DNA of 20,033 nt from Clostridium sp. UBA4548 (GCF_002387895.1 NZ_DGLI01000004.1:1-20033); one strand, 5' to 3'; positions 7,105-13,773 are shown, numbered from the stretch's first letter. Notes: a model not told the origin generated them from the sequence alone. Translations and numbers: made by a program.

Positions 7105-8436
7105 TTACTCATGAATCTTATAATAAATAAAATAATCAAATTTATTATTGAATCTTCTCTCCCATTCTTTTATAAGCTCACCTCTAAATTTGGGATGAGC
7201 AATATTTATAAGAGCTCTAGCTCTTTCCTTTAAGGTTTTACCTCTTAATTCTGCAATTCCAAATTCAGTAACTACATAATGTACATCATTCCTTGTAGTT
7301 GTAACTGCTGCTCCATGGTCTAAAAATGGTACTATTCTTGATACCTTCCCATTAGAAGCAGTAGATGGAATAGCTATTACAGATTTTCCACCAAGTGATT
7401 TGTTTGCACCTCTAATGAAATCAACTTGTCCTCCAACACCACTGTACTGCTTTAATCCAATTGTTTCAGATGCAACTTGCCCCATGAGATCTATTTGTAG
7501 ACAAGAATTTATAGAAACTAAATTATCATTCTTCCCAATAATCCAGGGGTCATTAACATAATCCACAGGCAGCATTTCTATCATTGGATTATCATTAGCA
7601 AAATCATATAATTTCTTTGTTCCCATTAGAAAAGTAGCTACAATCTTATTTTTATGAAGTGTTTTTCTTTTATTTGTGATGACACCAGCTTCTACAAGGT
7701 CAACAACTCCATCAGAGATCATCTCCGAATGTATACCTAAATCCTTTTTGCCTTTTAAATTTAAAAGTACCGCATCAGGAATAGCTCCAATACCTAACTG
7801 TAAGGTTGCACCATCTTCTATTAACAAAGCGCAATTTTCCCCTATAACCTTTTCAACCTCACCTATTTTTCCGGGTTTAAGTTCAAGAATAGGGTAGTCT
7901 ACTTCAACAATATAATCTATATCATTAATGTGTATAAAGTTGTCTCCTAGTGTTCTTGGCATATTTTTATTAACTTCTGCTATTACAACATCAGCACACT
8001 CAGCTGCAACCTTCGTATAATCATTTGAAACTCCGAAGCTACAAAATCCGTGATTATCTGGCTGTGAAACTTGAATTATAGCTACATTTACTTTGTAATA
8101 ACCCTCTTTAAAAAGCTTAGGAATCTCCGAAAAAAAACAAGGAGTAAAATCAGCTCTACCATCATTTATAGCTTCACGTGTAGAAGGTCCAGCAAAAAAA
8201 GAATTATGCCTAAATGAAAATTCCATATTTTCCTTTATATATTCACTTTTCCCCATACCAATCATGTGGGCTATTTCTACCGATGCAAATCTATCCCAAT
8301 TGTTAACCATAGCTTCCAAAACCTTTTGGGGTTCACCTGCAGCATGTCCAGTTACTACTCTATCTCCGTTTTTTATCTTACTAGCTGCTTCTATTGCACT
8401 AACTAACTTATCTTTATATAAATCTTTCCAGTTCAT
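7105..8436 (-). CDS. abfT: 4-hydroxybutyrate CoA-transferase
   Basis: A 443-residue family I CoA-transferase of the acetyl-CoA hydrolase/transferase type (AbfT/Cat2). It moves CoA from acetyl-CoA (or butyryl-CoA) to 4-hydroxybutyrate. The catalytic glutamate is Glu238 in GIHSEMISDG, the same number as reported for C. aminobutyricum AbfT. Other marks are the glycine-rich QLGIGAIPDAV (about 213-223) and GVGGQVDFIRGA (about 335-346), which forms part of the CoA site. A clear AAGGAG precedes the ATG and abfD ends 24 bases upstream. The family also includes succinyl-CoA:CoA-transferases (Cat1); adjacency to abfD and the operon's own succinyl-CoA supply make the 4-hydroxybutyrate role more likely. 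Confidence 0.92.
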   Translation of the reverse strand: MNWKDLYKDKLVSAIEAASKIKNGDRVVTGHAAGEPQKVLEAMVNNWDRFASVEIAHMIGMGKSEYIKENMEFSFRHNSFFAGPSTREAINDGRADFTPCFFSEIPKLFKEGYYKVNVAIIQVSQPDNHGFCSFGVSNDYTKVAAECADVVIAEVNKNMPRTLGDNFIHINDIDYIVEVDYPILELKPGKIGEVEKVIGENCALLIEDGATLQLGIGAIPDAVLLNLKGKKDLGIHSEMISDGVVDLVEAGVITNKRKTLHKNKIVATFLMGTKKLYDFANDNPMIEMLPVDYVNDPWIIGKNDNLVSINSCLQIDLMGQVASETIGLKQYSGVGGQVDFIRGANKSLGGKSVIAIPSTASNGKVSRIVPFLDHGAAVTTTRNDVHYVVTEFGIAELRGKTLKERARALINIAHPKFRGELIKEWERRFNNKFDYFIYYKIHE

Positions 8437-8460
8437 ATTTTCACTCCTTGTTTCTCCAGA

Positions 8461-9915
8461 TTATTCAGTAATATTCGCTATATCTTTAGCTAGTTTTTTC
8501 TTTTGTTCTAAATCACTTTGTCTTGAAATCATGATTCTTTGTGCTTGTGGTGAACCTGCACCATGCATAGATTCTGTTCTATAACCTACTGCAGCAGCTC
8601 CTAGAGTTATATTTTCAATTAACCTTAATATTCTTAATCTATTTTCTGTTGAAACTTTTGCTATACCCTTTAGATATTTTTCAATATAAGGTCCTAACTT
8701 AGGATCTTTAAAATCTTTTTCAGAAGGCATTGTAACCATTAATCCCCCAGCAATATCCTCAGCAAGCCTTGCTATTTCATAAGGGAATCTTGTTATGTTT
8801 TGCTTACAAACATTTGCTAATAAAAGATCTATTTGATAGTTTCCAGCCTTTGTAGCACAACCTTCACAGGAACAGGCAATACCGCAGCTGTACAAGGTTT
8901 CATTTAAATGAGTCATTTCAATAATTTTATCTTTAATATGAGAAGCTTTATTTGCTCCATTGTATTCTGCTGCAACTGCAGTTGCTCCGATAAGAACGTC
9001 ACCAACTCCAACCTTGCAACCACCATAGCTTTGTCTATGGTATCCTGCAAATCTTTCTACTAACATTCCTGAAAACTCAACTTCTCCATTTAGGAAAATT
9101 CTTTCATTAGGAACAAATACATCTTCAAAAATGGTAAGAGTTTCATGTCCTCCAAATTTGCTATTTCCTAAGTCAATATCTGCACCTTCTTCAAGCTTTC
9201 TAGTATCACAGGATTGTCTTCCGTAGATGCTGAATATACCTTCAGCATCTACAGGAATTGCAAATGCTACAGCCCAATCCTTATCTTCTGGTCCCATTGT
9301 AATTGTAGGCATAACAATTATTTCATGAGAGTTAATCATACCTGTTTGGTGTGCTTTTGCACCTCTAACCACAATACCATCGCTTCTTCTTTCAACTACT
9401 CTTAAATAAGAGTCTAGATCCTTTTGTTTACTAGGCGGTAGGGATCTATCTCCTTTGGGATCTGTCATTGCACCATCCACTACTAAGTCATTTTCCTGAA
9501 CAAATTCCAAGTATTTTTTAAATCTTTCATGATAGTTAGTTCCATGTGCTTCATCAATTTCAAAGGTGGTGCTGTAAACTGCATTGAAGGCATCCATGCC
9601 CACACAACGTTGGAAGCAAGCTCCTGTTTTTTGACCACATAATCTTTGCATCTTTACTTTGTTTAATAAATCCTCAGTGCTTTGATGTAGGTGACAAAAT
9701 CTATTAACTTTCTTTCCTGTTAAATTAGAAGTAGCAGTCATTATATTTTCATACTGTGGGTCATTTGCTAATTCATAAGTCATTGCCACTGAGTTTAAAG
9801 ATGGTCTAATCATTGGATGATCTACTGGATTTTCAATAAGCTCTCCAAATAAATACACCTTATGCTTTAATTTTCTAAGGCTTTCTATATACTGTTCTTT
9901 AGTCTTTATTGTCAT
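8461..9915 (-). CDS. abfD: 4-hydroxybutyryl-CoA dehydratase / vinylacetyl-CoA isomerase
   Basis: The radical-type dehydratase that converts 4-hydroxybutyryl-CoA to crotonyl-CoA using FAD and a [4Fe-4S] cluster. The 484-residue chain keeps the known ligand pattern: Cys100 and Cys104 (CGQKTGACFQRCVG), His293 and Cys300 (YHRQSYGGC), one residue shifted from C. aminobutyricum AbfD. Tyr297, Glu258 and the Glu in RTESMHGAGSP match other active-site residues of that enzyme. 4-hydroxyphenylacetate 3-hydroxylases share the fold but lack the cluster cysteines, so the assignment is firm. It is the first gene of the operon; AAGGAGGG lies eight bases before the ATG and a sigma-54 promoter just upstream. 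AbfD enzymes are oxygen-sensitive. Confidence 0.97.
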   Translation of the reverse strand: MTIKTKEQYIESLRKLKHKVYLFGELIENPVDHPMIRPSLNSVAMTYELANDPQYENIMTATSNLTGKKVNRFCHLHQSTEDLLNKVKMQRLCGQKTGACFQRCVGMDAFNAVYSTTFEIDEAHGTNYHERFKKYLEFVQENDLVVDGAMTDPKGDRSLPPSKQKDLDSYLRVVERRSDGIVVRGAKAHQTGMINSHEIIVMPTITMGPEDKDWAVAFAIPVDAEGIFSIYGRQSCDTRKLEEGADIDLGNSKFGGHETLTIFEDVFVPNERIFLNGEVEFSGMLVERFAGYHRQSYGGCKVGVGDVLIGATAVAAEYNGANKASHIKDKIIEMTHLNETLYSCGIACSCEGCATKAGNYQIDLLLANVCKQNITRFPYEIARLAEDIAGGLMVTMPSEKDFKDPKLGPYIEKYLKGIAKVSTENRLRILRLIENITLGAAAVGYRTESMHGAGSPQAQRIMISRQSDLEQKKKLAKDIANITE

Positions 9916-9951
9916 AAAAATTCCCTCCTTAATTTACTCATTATTATATAA

Positions 9952-9967
9952 AGCAAAATTCATGCCA
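9952..9967 (-). promoter_or_regulatory. Sigma-54 (-24/-12) promoter of the abfD operon
   Basis: On the minus strand the sequence reads TGGCAT-N5-TTGCT (9967-9952), against a consensus of TGGCAC-N5-TTGCA/T. The invariant GG and GC are ten bases apart. The start of transcription would fall near 9941, leaving a leader of about 26 bases with an AAGGAGGG ribosome site. A sigma-54 activator gene lies next upstream, as such a promoter needs. Confidence 0.9.
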
Positions 9968-10205
9968 ACATTTTAATATGATGGTAAAATTCAAAAAACT
10001 AAACAACATTTTAAAGTTGTACTATAAAACTCAACCTCTACACGCTTCTAAATTCTCATATAAATTACTATATATTTATTTATTACTTATGTTTTAGCTT
10101 TAATTTTCATATAATTGGCTTCATACCTTATTCCAAACATTTCTCTATGTTTTTTTACTTAAACTTGGAAACAGTAAATTCTTATTTTATTAATCCCTTT
10201 AATAG

Positions 10206-10240
10206 TGATGCAAAATTACATACACTGCAATTTTGCATCA
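10206..10240. promoter_or_regulatory. 12-bp perfect inverted repeat, candidate activator (UAS) site
   Basis: TGATGCAAAATT (10206-10217) and AATTTTGCATCA (10229-10240) are perfect inverted copies separated by 11 bases. No T-run follows on either strand, so it is not a terminator. It is centred about 280 bases upstream of the predicted sigma-54 start, within reach of an enhancer site acting by DNA looping through the AT-rich stretch between. A weaker pair ACAAC/GTTGT at 10003-10020 is much closer to the promoter. Binding by the neighbouring bEBP is inference. Confidence 0.6.
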
Positions 10241-10266
10241 GAATGAATATATTGAATTATATGTAT

Positions 10267-10306
10267 AAAAAATGAGCCGTCTCAAAATTTTATTTTGAGA
10301 CGGCCC
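10267..10306 (-). terminator. Terminator of the sigma-54 activator gene
   Basis: A 12-bp perfect stem, GCCGTCTCAAAA/TTTTGAGACGGC (arms 10293-10304 and 10276-10287, five-base loop), is followed on the minus strand by a T-rich run (CATTTTTTATA). It starts about 15 bases after the activator stop codon and separates that gene from the abfD promoter region. Confidence 0.9.
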
Positions 10307-10318
10307 ATTTTAAACTTA

Positions 10319-11338
10319 TTAGCCTCTGTACTTTTGCCTTTTGCGGATTAATGTTGAGGAATCTACTCCTAATGCCTTTGCTGTCATTCTAATACTTCCA
10401 TATCTTTGTATAGCATCTTCAATTATCTCTTCTTCTATCTTTTCCATTATATCTTTGAGTGAATTTCCTTTGATAGATAAATTACTAACACTAAATTCTA
10501 CCTCATCGCTCTTTGAGTTATTAATAATGTGTTCCGGTAAATCCAGTACCCCAATAAGGTTAGCTTCACTCATAACTATGGACATCTCTACAATATTTCT
10601 AAGTTCTCTTACATTTCCTGGCCAATGGTATCCTCTTAGACATTCTAAAGCCTCTTTATTAAAGTTTACATCTAAATTATACTTTTTATTAATTACTGTT
10701 GCAAAGTACTTGACAAGTGGTATAATATCGCTTTTTCTTTCTCTTAATGGTGGTATTTTAATAGGTAATGTACATAACCTATAGTATAAATCTTCTCTAA
10801 ACAAACCTTTAGAAATAAGATCCTGTAAATTTCTGTGAGTAGCTGCAATCACCCTAACATTTATTTTTATTGATTTTATTCCACCAACTTTCTCTATCTC
10901 CTGCTCTTGTAAAACTCTTAAAAGCTTTACTTGTACTTCTTGTGGAAGTTCACCAACTTCATCTAAGAAAATTGTTCCTTTATCTGCTAATTGAAATAAT
11001 CCCATCTTACCTGTTTTACTAGCCCCAGTAAAAGCACCTGGCTCATAGCCAAATAATTCTGATTCTATCAATCCATTTGGTATAGCTCCACAATTTATTG
11101 TTATAAACGAATGATTTTTTCTTGAACTGCTATAATGTATATACTTTGCAATTCCTTCTTTACCCACGCCTGTTTCTCCTAAAATTATAACTGATGATTC
11201 TACTTTTGAAACTTTATATGCAGTGTTCAGTACTTCCAACATAGAGTTATCTTCAACTATCATTTTACTTATGTCATATAAACTTCTCTTACATCCATCT
11301 ATTAATTTATTTTCAATAATTCTACAACTTTTCCCCAT
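10319..11338 (-). CDS. Sigma-54-dependent transcriptional activator lacking a sensory domain
   Basis: A bacterial enhancer-binding protein of about 339 residues. The AAA+ domain is complete: Walker A GETGVGKE (about 54-61), the sigma-54 contact loop GAFTGA (about 101-106), Walker B TIFLDEVGE (about 122-130) and the RVIAATHRNL and YHWPGNVREL motifs. The C-terminus is a Fis/TyrR-type helix-turn-helix (YGSIRMTAKALGVDSSTLIRK). Only some 25-30 residues precede the AAA+ domain, so the usual PAS, GAF, ACT or receiver domain is missing. The frame extends to a TTG at 11368 without a ribosome site; the ATG at 11338 with AAAGGGG upstream is preferred. Neither start adds a sensor, and yitT ends at 11379, leaving no space for one. 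Likely activator of the abfD operon (inference from position). Confidence 0.93.
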   Translation of the reverse strand: MGKSCRIIENKLIDGCKRSLYDISKMIVEDNSMLEVLNTAYKVSKVESSVIILGETGVGKEGIAKYIHYSSSRKNHSFITINCGAIPNGLIESELFGYEPGAFTGASKTGKMGLFQLADKGTIFLDEVGELPQEVQVKLLRVLQEQEIEKVGGIKSIKINVRVIAATHRNLQDLISKGLFREDLYYRLCTLPIKIPPLRERKSDIIPLVKYFATVINKKYNLDVNFNKEALECLRGYHWPGNVRELRNIVEMSIVMSEANLIGVLDLPEHIINNSKSDEVEFSVSNLSIKGNSLKDIMEKIEEEIIEDAIQRYGSIRMTAKALGVDSSTLIRKRQKYRG

Positions 11339-11378
11339 TCCTATTTGCCCCTTTGCATTAGAAACCAAAATTTGATTA

Positions 11379-12230
11379 CTATAAAGTTAAGCTTTTAAAC
11401 CCATTACCAAAAACCTCACAAGTATTTCTAACTGTTATGAATGCCTCTTTATCAATCTTTGTAATATAGTTTTTTAGTTTAATGAAATCTCTCCTACTAA
11501 TTACAACTACGATAATTTCTCTTTTTCCCTCTGTATAATCTCCAATTGCATTATAGCTTGTTGATGTTTTTCCTAAATCTTCTCTAATGTAATTTTTTAT
11601 ATCATTATTTTTTTTACTAATTATATTAACCTCTTTACACATATTAAGTCCTTCAATGATTGCATCAATAACAAAACCATTTATAATTACACCTAACATA
11701 GCATACATAGATAGTTTTAATCCAAAGGCAAAGGCTGCTAATACTGTTATAAATAAGTCAGACATTAAAACTCCTTTACCTAAATCAATATGGAAGAACT
11801 TATTTAGTATTTTGGCAATAATATCTGTTCCTCCTGTAGAAGCATTTTGATTGAAAACTATTCCCATTCCAATCCCAGATATAAGTATTCCAAAAACCAA
11901 CTCTAAAAAAATCTCTCCTGTAAGAGAGCTTTTCATAGGTAAAACTCTCTCTAATATAAAAATTACAAATGATACTGCAAAACTAGAATAAATTGTTTTA
12001 GCACCAAAGGCTTTTCCAATTATTAGAAAAGCTAGGATAAATAAAATTAAGTTTATTATTAGCATTATGGTTCCAACAGAAATATTTTCATTGAATTTAT
12101 TTATTACTATTGCTAATCCATTAGCTCCTCCTGTAGCTAAGTTATTTGGCATTAAGAAAAAATACATTCCCAAGGCAACCATTAAAACTCCTAAGTTTAT
12201 TAAGAAAAACTCTTTTAATTTTGATAACAT
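11379..12230 (-). CDS. yitT: YitT family (DUF161/DUF2179) membrane protein
   Basis: A 283-residue integral membrane protein. The first ~190 residues carry five or six hydrophobic helices with the family marks LMPNNLATGGANGLAIVI and NQNASTGGTDIIAKIL. The last ~90 residues are the soluble DUF2179 domain (about ISKKNNDIKNYI to EVFGNGF). The function of the family is not established. The ATG is preceded by AGGAGG. It ends 40 bases before the preferred start of the sigma-54 activator on the same strand, with no terminator between, so the two are probably co-transcribed. Whether it has a regulatory or transport link to the activator is unknown. Confidence 0.9.
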   Translation of the reverse strand: MLSKLKEFFLINLGVLMVALGMYFFLMPNNLATGGANGLAIVINKFNENISVGTIMLIINLILFILAFLIIGKAFGAKTIYSSFAVSFVIFILERVLPMKSSLTGEIFLELVFGILISGIGMGIVFNQNASTGGTDIIAKILNKFFHIDLGKGVLMSDLFITVLAAFAFGLKLSMYAMLGVIINGFVIDAIIEGLNMCKEVNIISKKNNDIKNYIREDLGKTSTSYNAIGDYTEGKREIIVVVISRRDFIKLKNYITKIDKEAFITVRNTCEVFGNGFKSLTL

Positions 12231-12283
12231 TTTAATTCCTCCTACAATTTAATATTTTTGTTATTAAAACATACTGTGCATAA

Positions 12284-12315
12284 CAAAAAGTGCTTATAAA
12301 AATATATAAGCACTT
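12284..12315 (-). terminator. Possible terminator/attenuator ahead of yitT
   Basis: A perfect 10-bp stem AAGTGCTTAT/ATAAGCACTT (12315-12306 and 12297-12288, eight-base loop) is followed on the minus strand by TTTG, with the last two T's of the stem making a five-T run. It lies in the yitT leader, 54 bases before the start codon. It could terminate read-through from the riboswitch upstream or act as an attenuator; the T-run is short. Confidence 0.4.
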
Positions 12316-12373
12316 GGAGGGGTGAACATTTTAATTTTTCAGCAATAATCTAATTTATTTAACCTTAACTAAA

Positions 12374-12402
12374 AATATAAACACTATTTTTAGCCTTGTT
12401 AA
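12374..12402 (-). promoter_or_regulatory. Candidate SigA promoter for yitT and the sigma-54 activator
   Basis: Minus strand TTAACA (12402-12397) and TATATT (12379-12374) with 17 bases between. It would allow yitT expression independent of the cobalamin riboswitch. In AT-rich DNA such matches also arise by chance. Confidence 0.35.
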
Positions 12403-12544
12403 AAAACTAACAGTTAAATTTAGTAAAGAGTGTTCCTCTGACAAACCATACTTATACTATTTACAACTGCAAGCATAATTTGATTCTTATGCTACTTTAA
12501 TATATTTTATCTACAGAAATACATATATTTTTTGTATTTTTGCA

Positions 12545-12573
12545 AATAAAAAAGAACTTCAGCTAAAGTTCTT
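12545..12573 (-). terminator. Intrinsic terminator of the second cobalamin riboswitch
   Basis: Stem AAGAACTT/AAGTTCTT (8 bp, six-base loop, arms 12573-12566 and 12559-12552), followed on the minus strand by a T-run and TATTTG. It lies some 40 bases after the aptamer, as an expression platform would. The next gene on the strand, yitT, starts 315 bases further on, and no gene is recognised between. Confidence 0.75.
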
Positions 12574-12609
12574 AAGTAGCACAAATAATGATACCTTACG
12601 TATCTTAAA

Positions 12610-12779
12610 TTGCTTCTACCTTTCCCTCCGAAAGCTTTGCATTACTATTTGGCAGGTCTCCTGACTCACACTTCATTCTAATTCCTCCTTCCCAATACTA
12701 AAGTATCAGTGGTTATTAGGAACTCGTCTGTGTTTACAGTAGCGGGGGCTGTAGTGGATTTACACCACTTTCCCTTTTA
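12610..12779 (-). promoter_or_regulatory. Cobalamin riboswitch 2 (AdoCbl, Cbl-I-like)
   Basis: The best match of the three. On the minus strand: AAAAGGGAAAGTGGTG, AAATCCACTACAGCCCCCGC with CTACTGT, then CCACTG and TATTGGGAAGG flanking a small hairpin, and finally GAGTCAGGAGACCTGCC. All B12-element blocks, including the peripheral CACTG/GGGAAGG pair, are present. A perfect promoter lies just upstream and a terminator just downstream. The controlled gene is uncertain: yitT is next on the strand but 315 bases beyond the terminator. Confidence 0.95.
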
Positions 12780-12829
12780 ATTCTTTCATCAAAAAGAAAC
12801 CATATAGCTATTATTATATTTTCATTTTA

Positions 12830-12858
12830 ATTATATAAATTAGTTCAAAACTTGTCAA
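12830..12858 (-). promoter_or_regulatory. Consensus SigA promoter of riboswitch 2
   Basis: Minus strand TTGACA (12858-12853) and TATAAT (12835-12830) with a 17-base spacer, a perfect match to the housekeeping consensus. Predicted start near 12823, about 45 bases before the first conserved riboswitch block. Confidence 0.85.
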
Positions 12859-12940
12859 CTATCCTCCCTTAAACTTTATATATTGTTAACTAATTACATT
12901 AACAATAGCTAATTAACATACTATTAGGTTGTTAACTTAT

Positions 12941-13069
12941 CTATTTTGTGACTACCTGTCTTATATTTAACCCATGATGATTCTTAAAATATATCTCTAA
13001 AGCTTTTACCATTTTATTAATTCTTGTTACTTTATTATTCCATGTTTGAGAATCCTTTATTTTTTTGTT
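12941..13069 (-). other. Short open frame without a clear start, possible gene remnant
   Basis: The minus strand is open for 42 codons between stops at 13072 and 12941. It includes KDSQTWNNKVTRINK and, from an ATG at 13012, a 23-residue peptide MVKALEIYFKNHH then GLNIRQVVTK. No ribosome site precedes the ATG. Composition looks protein-like but I recognise no family. It lies after the 30-residue ORF and before the riboswitch 2 promoter, and may be the tail of a lost gene or chance. Confidence 0.2.
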
Positions 13070-13098
13070 TTACATCTTTATAGTGCCTATTCTTTACA

Positions 13099-13191
13099 TT
13101 AATTTTCTTCTTTCTTATCAATAGATGTACATACAATTAACATTGCTGAAGCTATAATCGCTATCACAAATAAACTTACAATCTTCTCCAT
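13099..13191 (-). CDS. 30-residue single-span membrane peptide
   Basis: An ATG at 13191 with a perfect AGGAGG six bases upstream opens a 30-codon frame. The peptide begins MEKIVSLFVIAIIASA and ends CTSIDKKEEN: one hydrophobic helix of about 19 residues with a charged C-terminal tail, which predicts a single-pass membrane miniprotein. It lies downstream of the third cobalamin riboswitch and terminator and follows the broken reading frame at 13201-13428 by nine bases, so it may be in a B12-repressed unit. I recognise no family. The strong ribosome site is the best evidence that it is translated. Confidence 0.55.
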   Translation of the reverse strand: MEKIVSLFVIAIIASAMLIVCTSIDKKEEN

Positions 13192-13200
13192 ACTTTCCTC

Positions 13201-13428
13201 CTAATTATTCTTTACTAATGTTCTTGTACTATTTTCAATTATTTTACTCGAATTATTACTTATATTGATATATTCACTGTTTATTAATTTAACTAGTTTT
13301 TCACCTAAATCAAATTGAATATATCTGACTTTCAAAATATTCTTGCATAAACTTGAGTTTGAAATAATGTAAGTATCACACTTGTTGTTAACATTTCACT
13401 GTCAAATGATTTTAAAAATTTTTTTCAT
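13201..13428 (-). pseudogene. Broken small secreted-protein-like gene behind cobalamin riboswitch 3
   Basis: From an ATG at 13428 (weak GGGAAGAAG ribosome site) the frame starts MKKIFKII, meets TGA at codons 9 and 11, then stays open for 64 codons to a TAG at 13203-13201, including CKNILKVRYIQFDLGEKL and KIIENSTRTLVKNN. In the next frame, entered by losing one A from the seven-A run after the ATG, the sequence reads KKFLKSFDSE then MLTTSVILTLFQTQVYA, a signal-peptide-like stretch. Moving back to the first frame afterwards would give one continuous exported protein of about 75 residues. I read this as a gene with frameshifts, but cannot name it. A strong terminator lies 37 bases upstream, as expected if the riboswitch once controlled it. 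Confidence 0.4.
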
Positions 13429-13464
13429 GTTATTCTTCTTCCCATTCCAATGTATTTAATATTA

Positions 13465-13509
13465 AAAAAATAAAAAAACCTCACCATGGAATTCTCCTTG
13501 ATTGAGGTT
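13465..13509 (-). terminator. Intrinsic terminator of the third cobalamin riboswitch
   Basis: Minus-strand hairpin: outer stem AACCTCA/TGAGGTT (13509-13503, 13483-13477), inner imperfect stem CAAGGA/TCCATG, followed by TTTTTATTTTTTT. It lies about 100 bases after the aptamer. The small frames at 13428 and 13191 are downstream. Confidence 0.8.
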
Positions 13510-13609
13510 TGCTACATACATAATACATAAAAATAGCTTAACAAAAAATCTTCTGCCAAAAAACAGAAAAAGAATATTGCAAGAAATTCATATAAATATG
13601 CTTACAAAC

Positions 13610-13773
13610 ACCCTCCATCGCTCGTAGAGTTCCTAGTGCATTAAAACAGGCAGATTTTCTGACTTAAGATAATTATTTCTACACAATAATAAAGTTTAAT
13701 TATTGTAGAAATTTCTCTATTCACAGTGGCGGGACCGTGTGGGATTCTAACCCACTTCCCTTTTAATTAACAA
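13610..13773 (-). promoter_or_regulatory. Cobalamin riboswitch 3 (compact, Cbl-II-like)
   Basis: Minus strand: AAAAGGGAAGTGGGTTAG, AATCCCACACGGTCCCGC with CACTGTG, then a long A/T hairpin (TTTCTACAAT/ATTGTGTAGAAA), then TTAAGTCAGAAAATCTGCC. The core blocks of the B12 element are present. The peripheral CACTG/GGGAAGG block seen in riboswitches 1 and 2 is missing and replaced by the simple hairpin, as in the compact Cbl-II group. Downstream are a terminator and only tiny or broken frames, so its present target is unclear. Confidence 0.88.

Noticed and set aside
8264..8584. 106-codon plus-strand frame across the abfD/CoA-transferase junction
   Set aside because: Antisense shadow of two clearly coding genes; no translation signals.
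10206..10240. Palindrome as an intrinsic terminator
   Set aside because: No T-run on either strand after the arms; the real terminator of the activator gene is at 10267-10306.
10341..10784. 147-codon plus-strand frame
   Set aside because: Antisense to the conserved AAA+ and helix-turn-helix regions of the sigma-54 activator; no ribosome site or recognisable domain.
12887..12934. GTTAAC-rich repeats as a phage or plasmid attachment or origin site
   Set aside because: Low-complexity A/T sequence with several chance palindromes; no integrase, Rep or matching direct repeat in the window.
13201..13428. In-frame TGA codons read as selenocysteine
   Set aside because: Two TGAs lie only one codon apart next to an A-run, no SECIS-like hairpin is evident immediately after them, and the alternative frame carries the signal-peptide-like sequence. 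A frameshifted gene explains this better.
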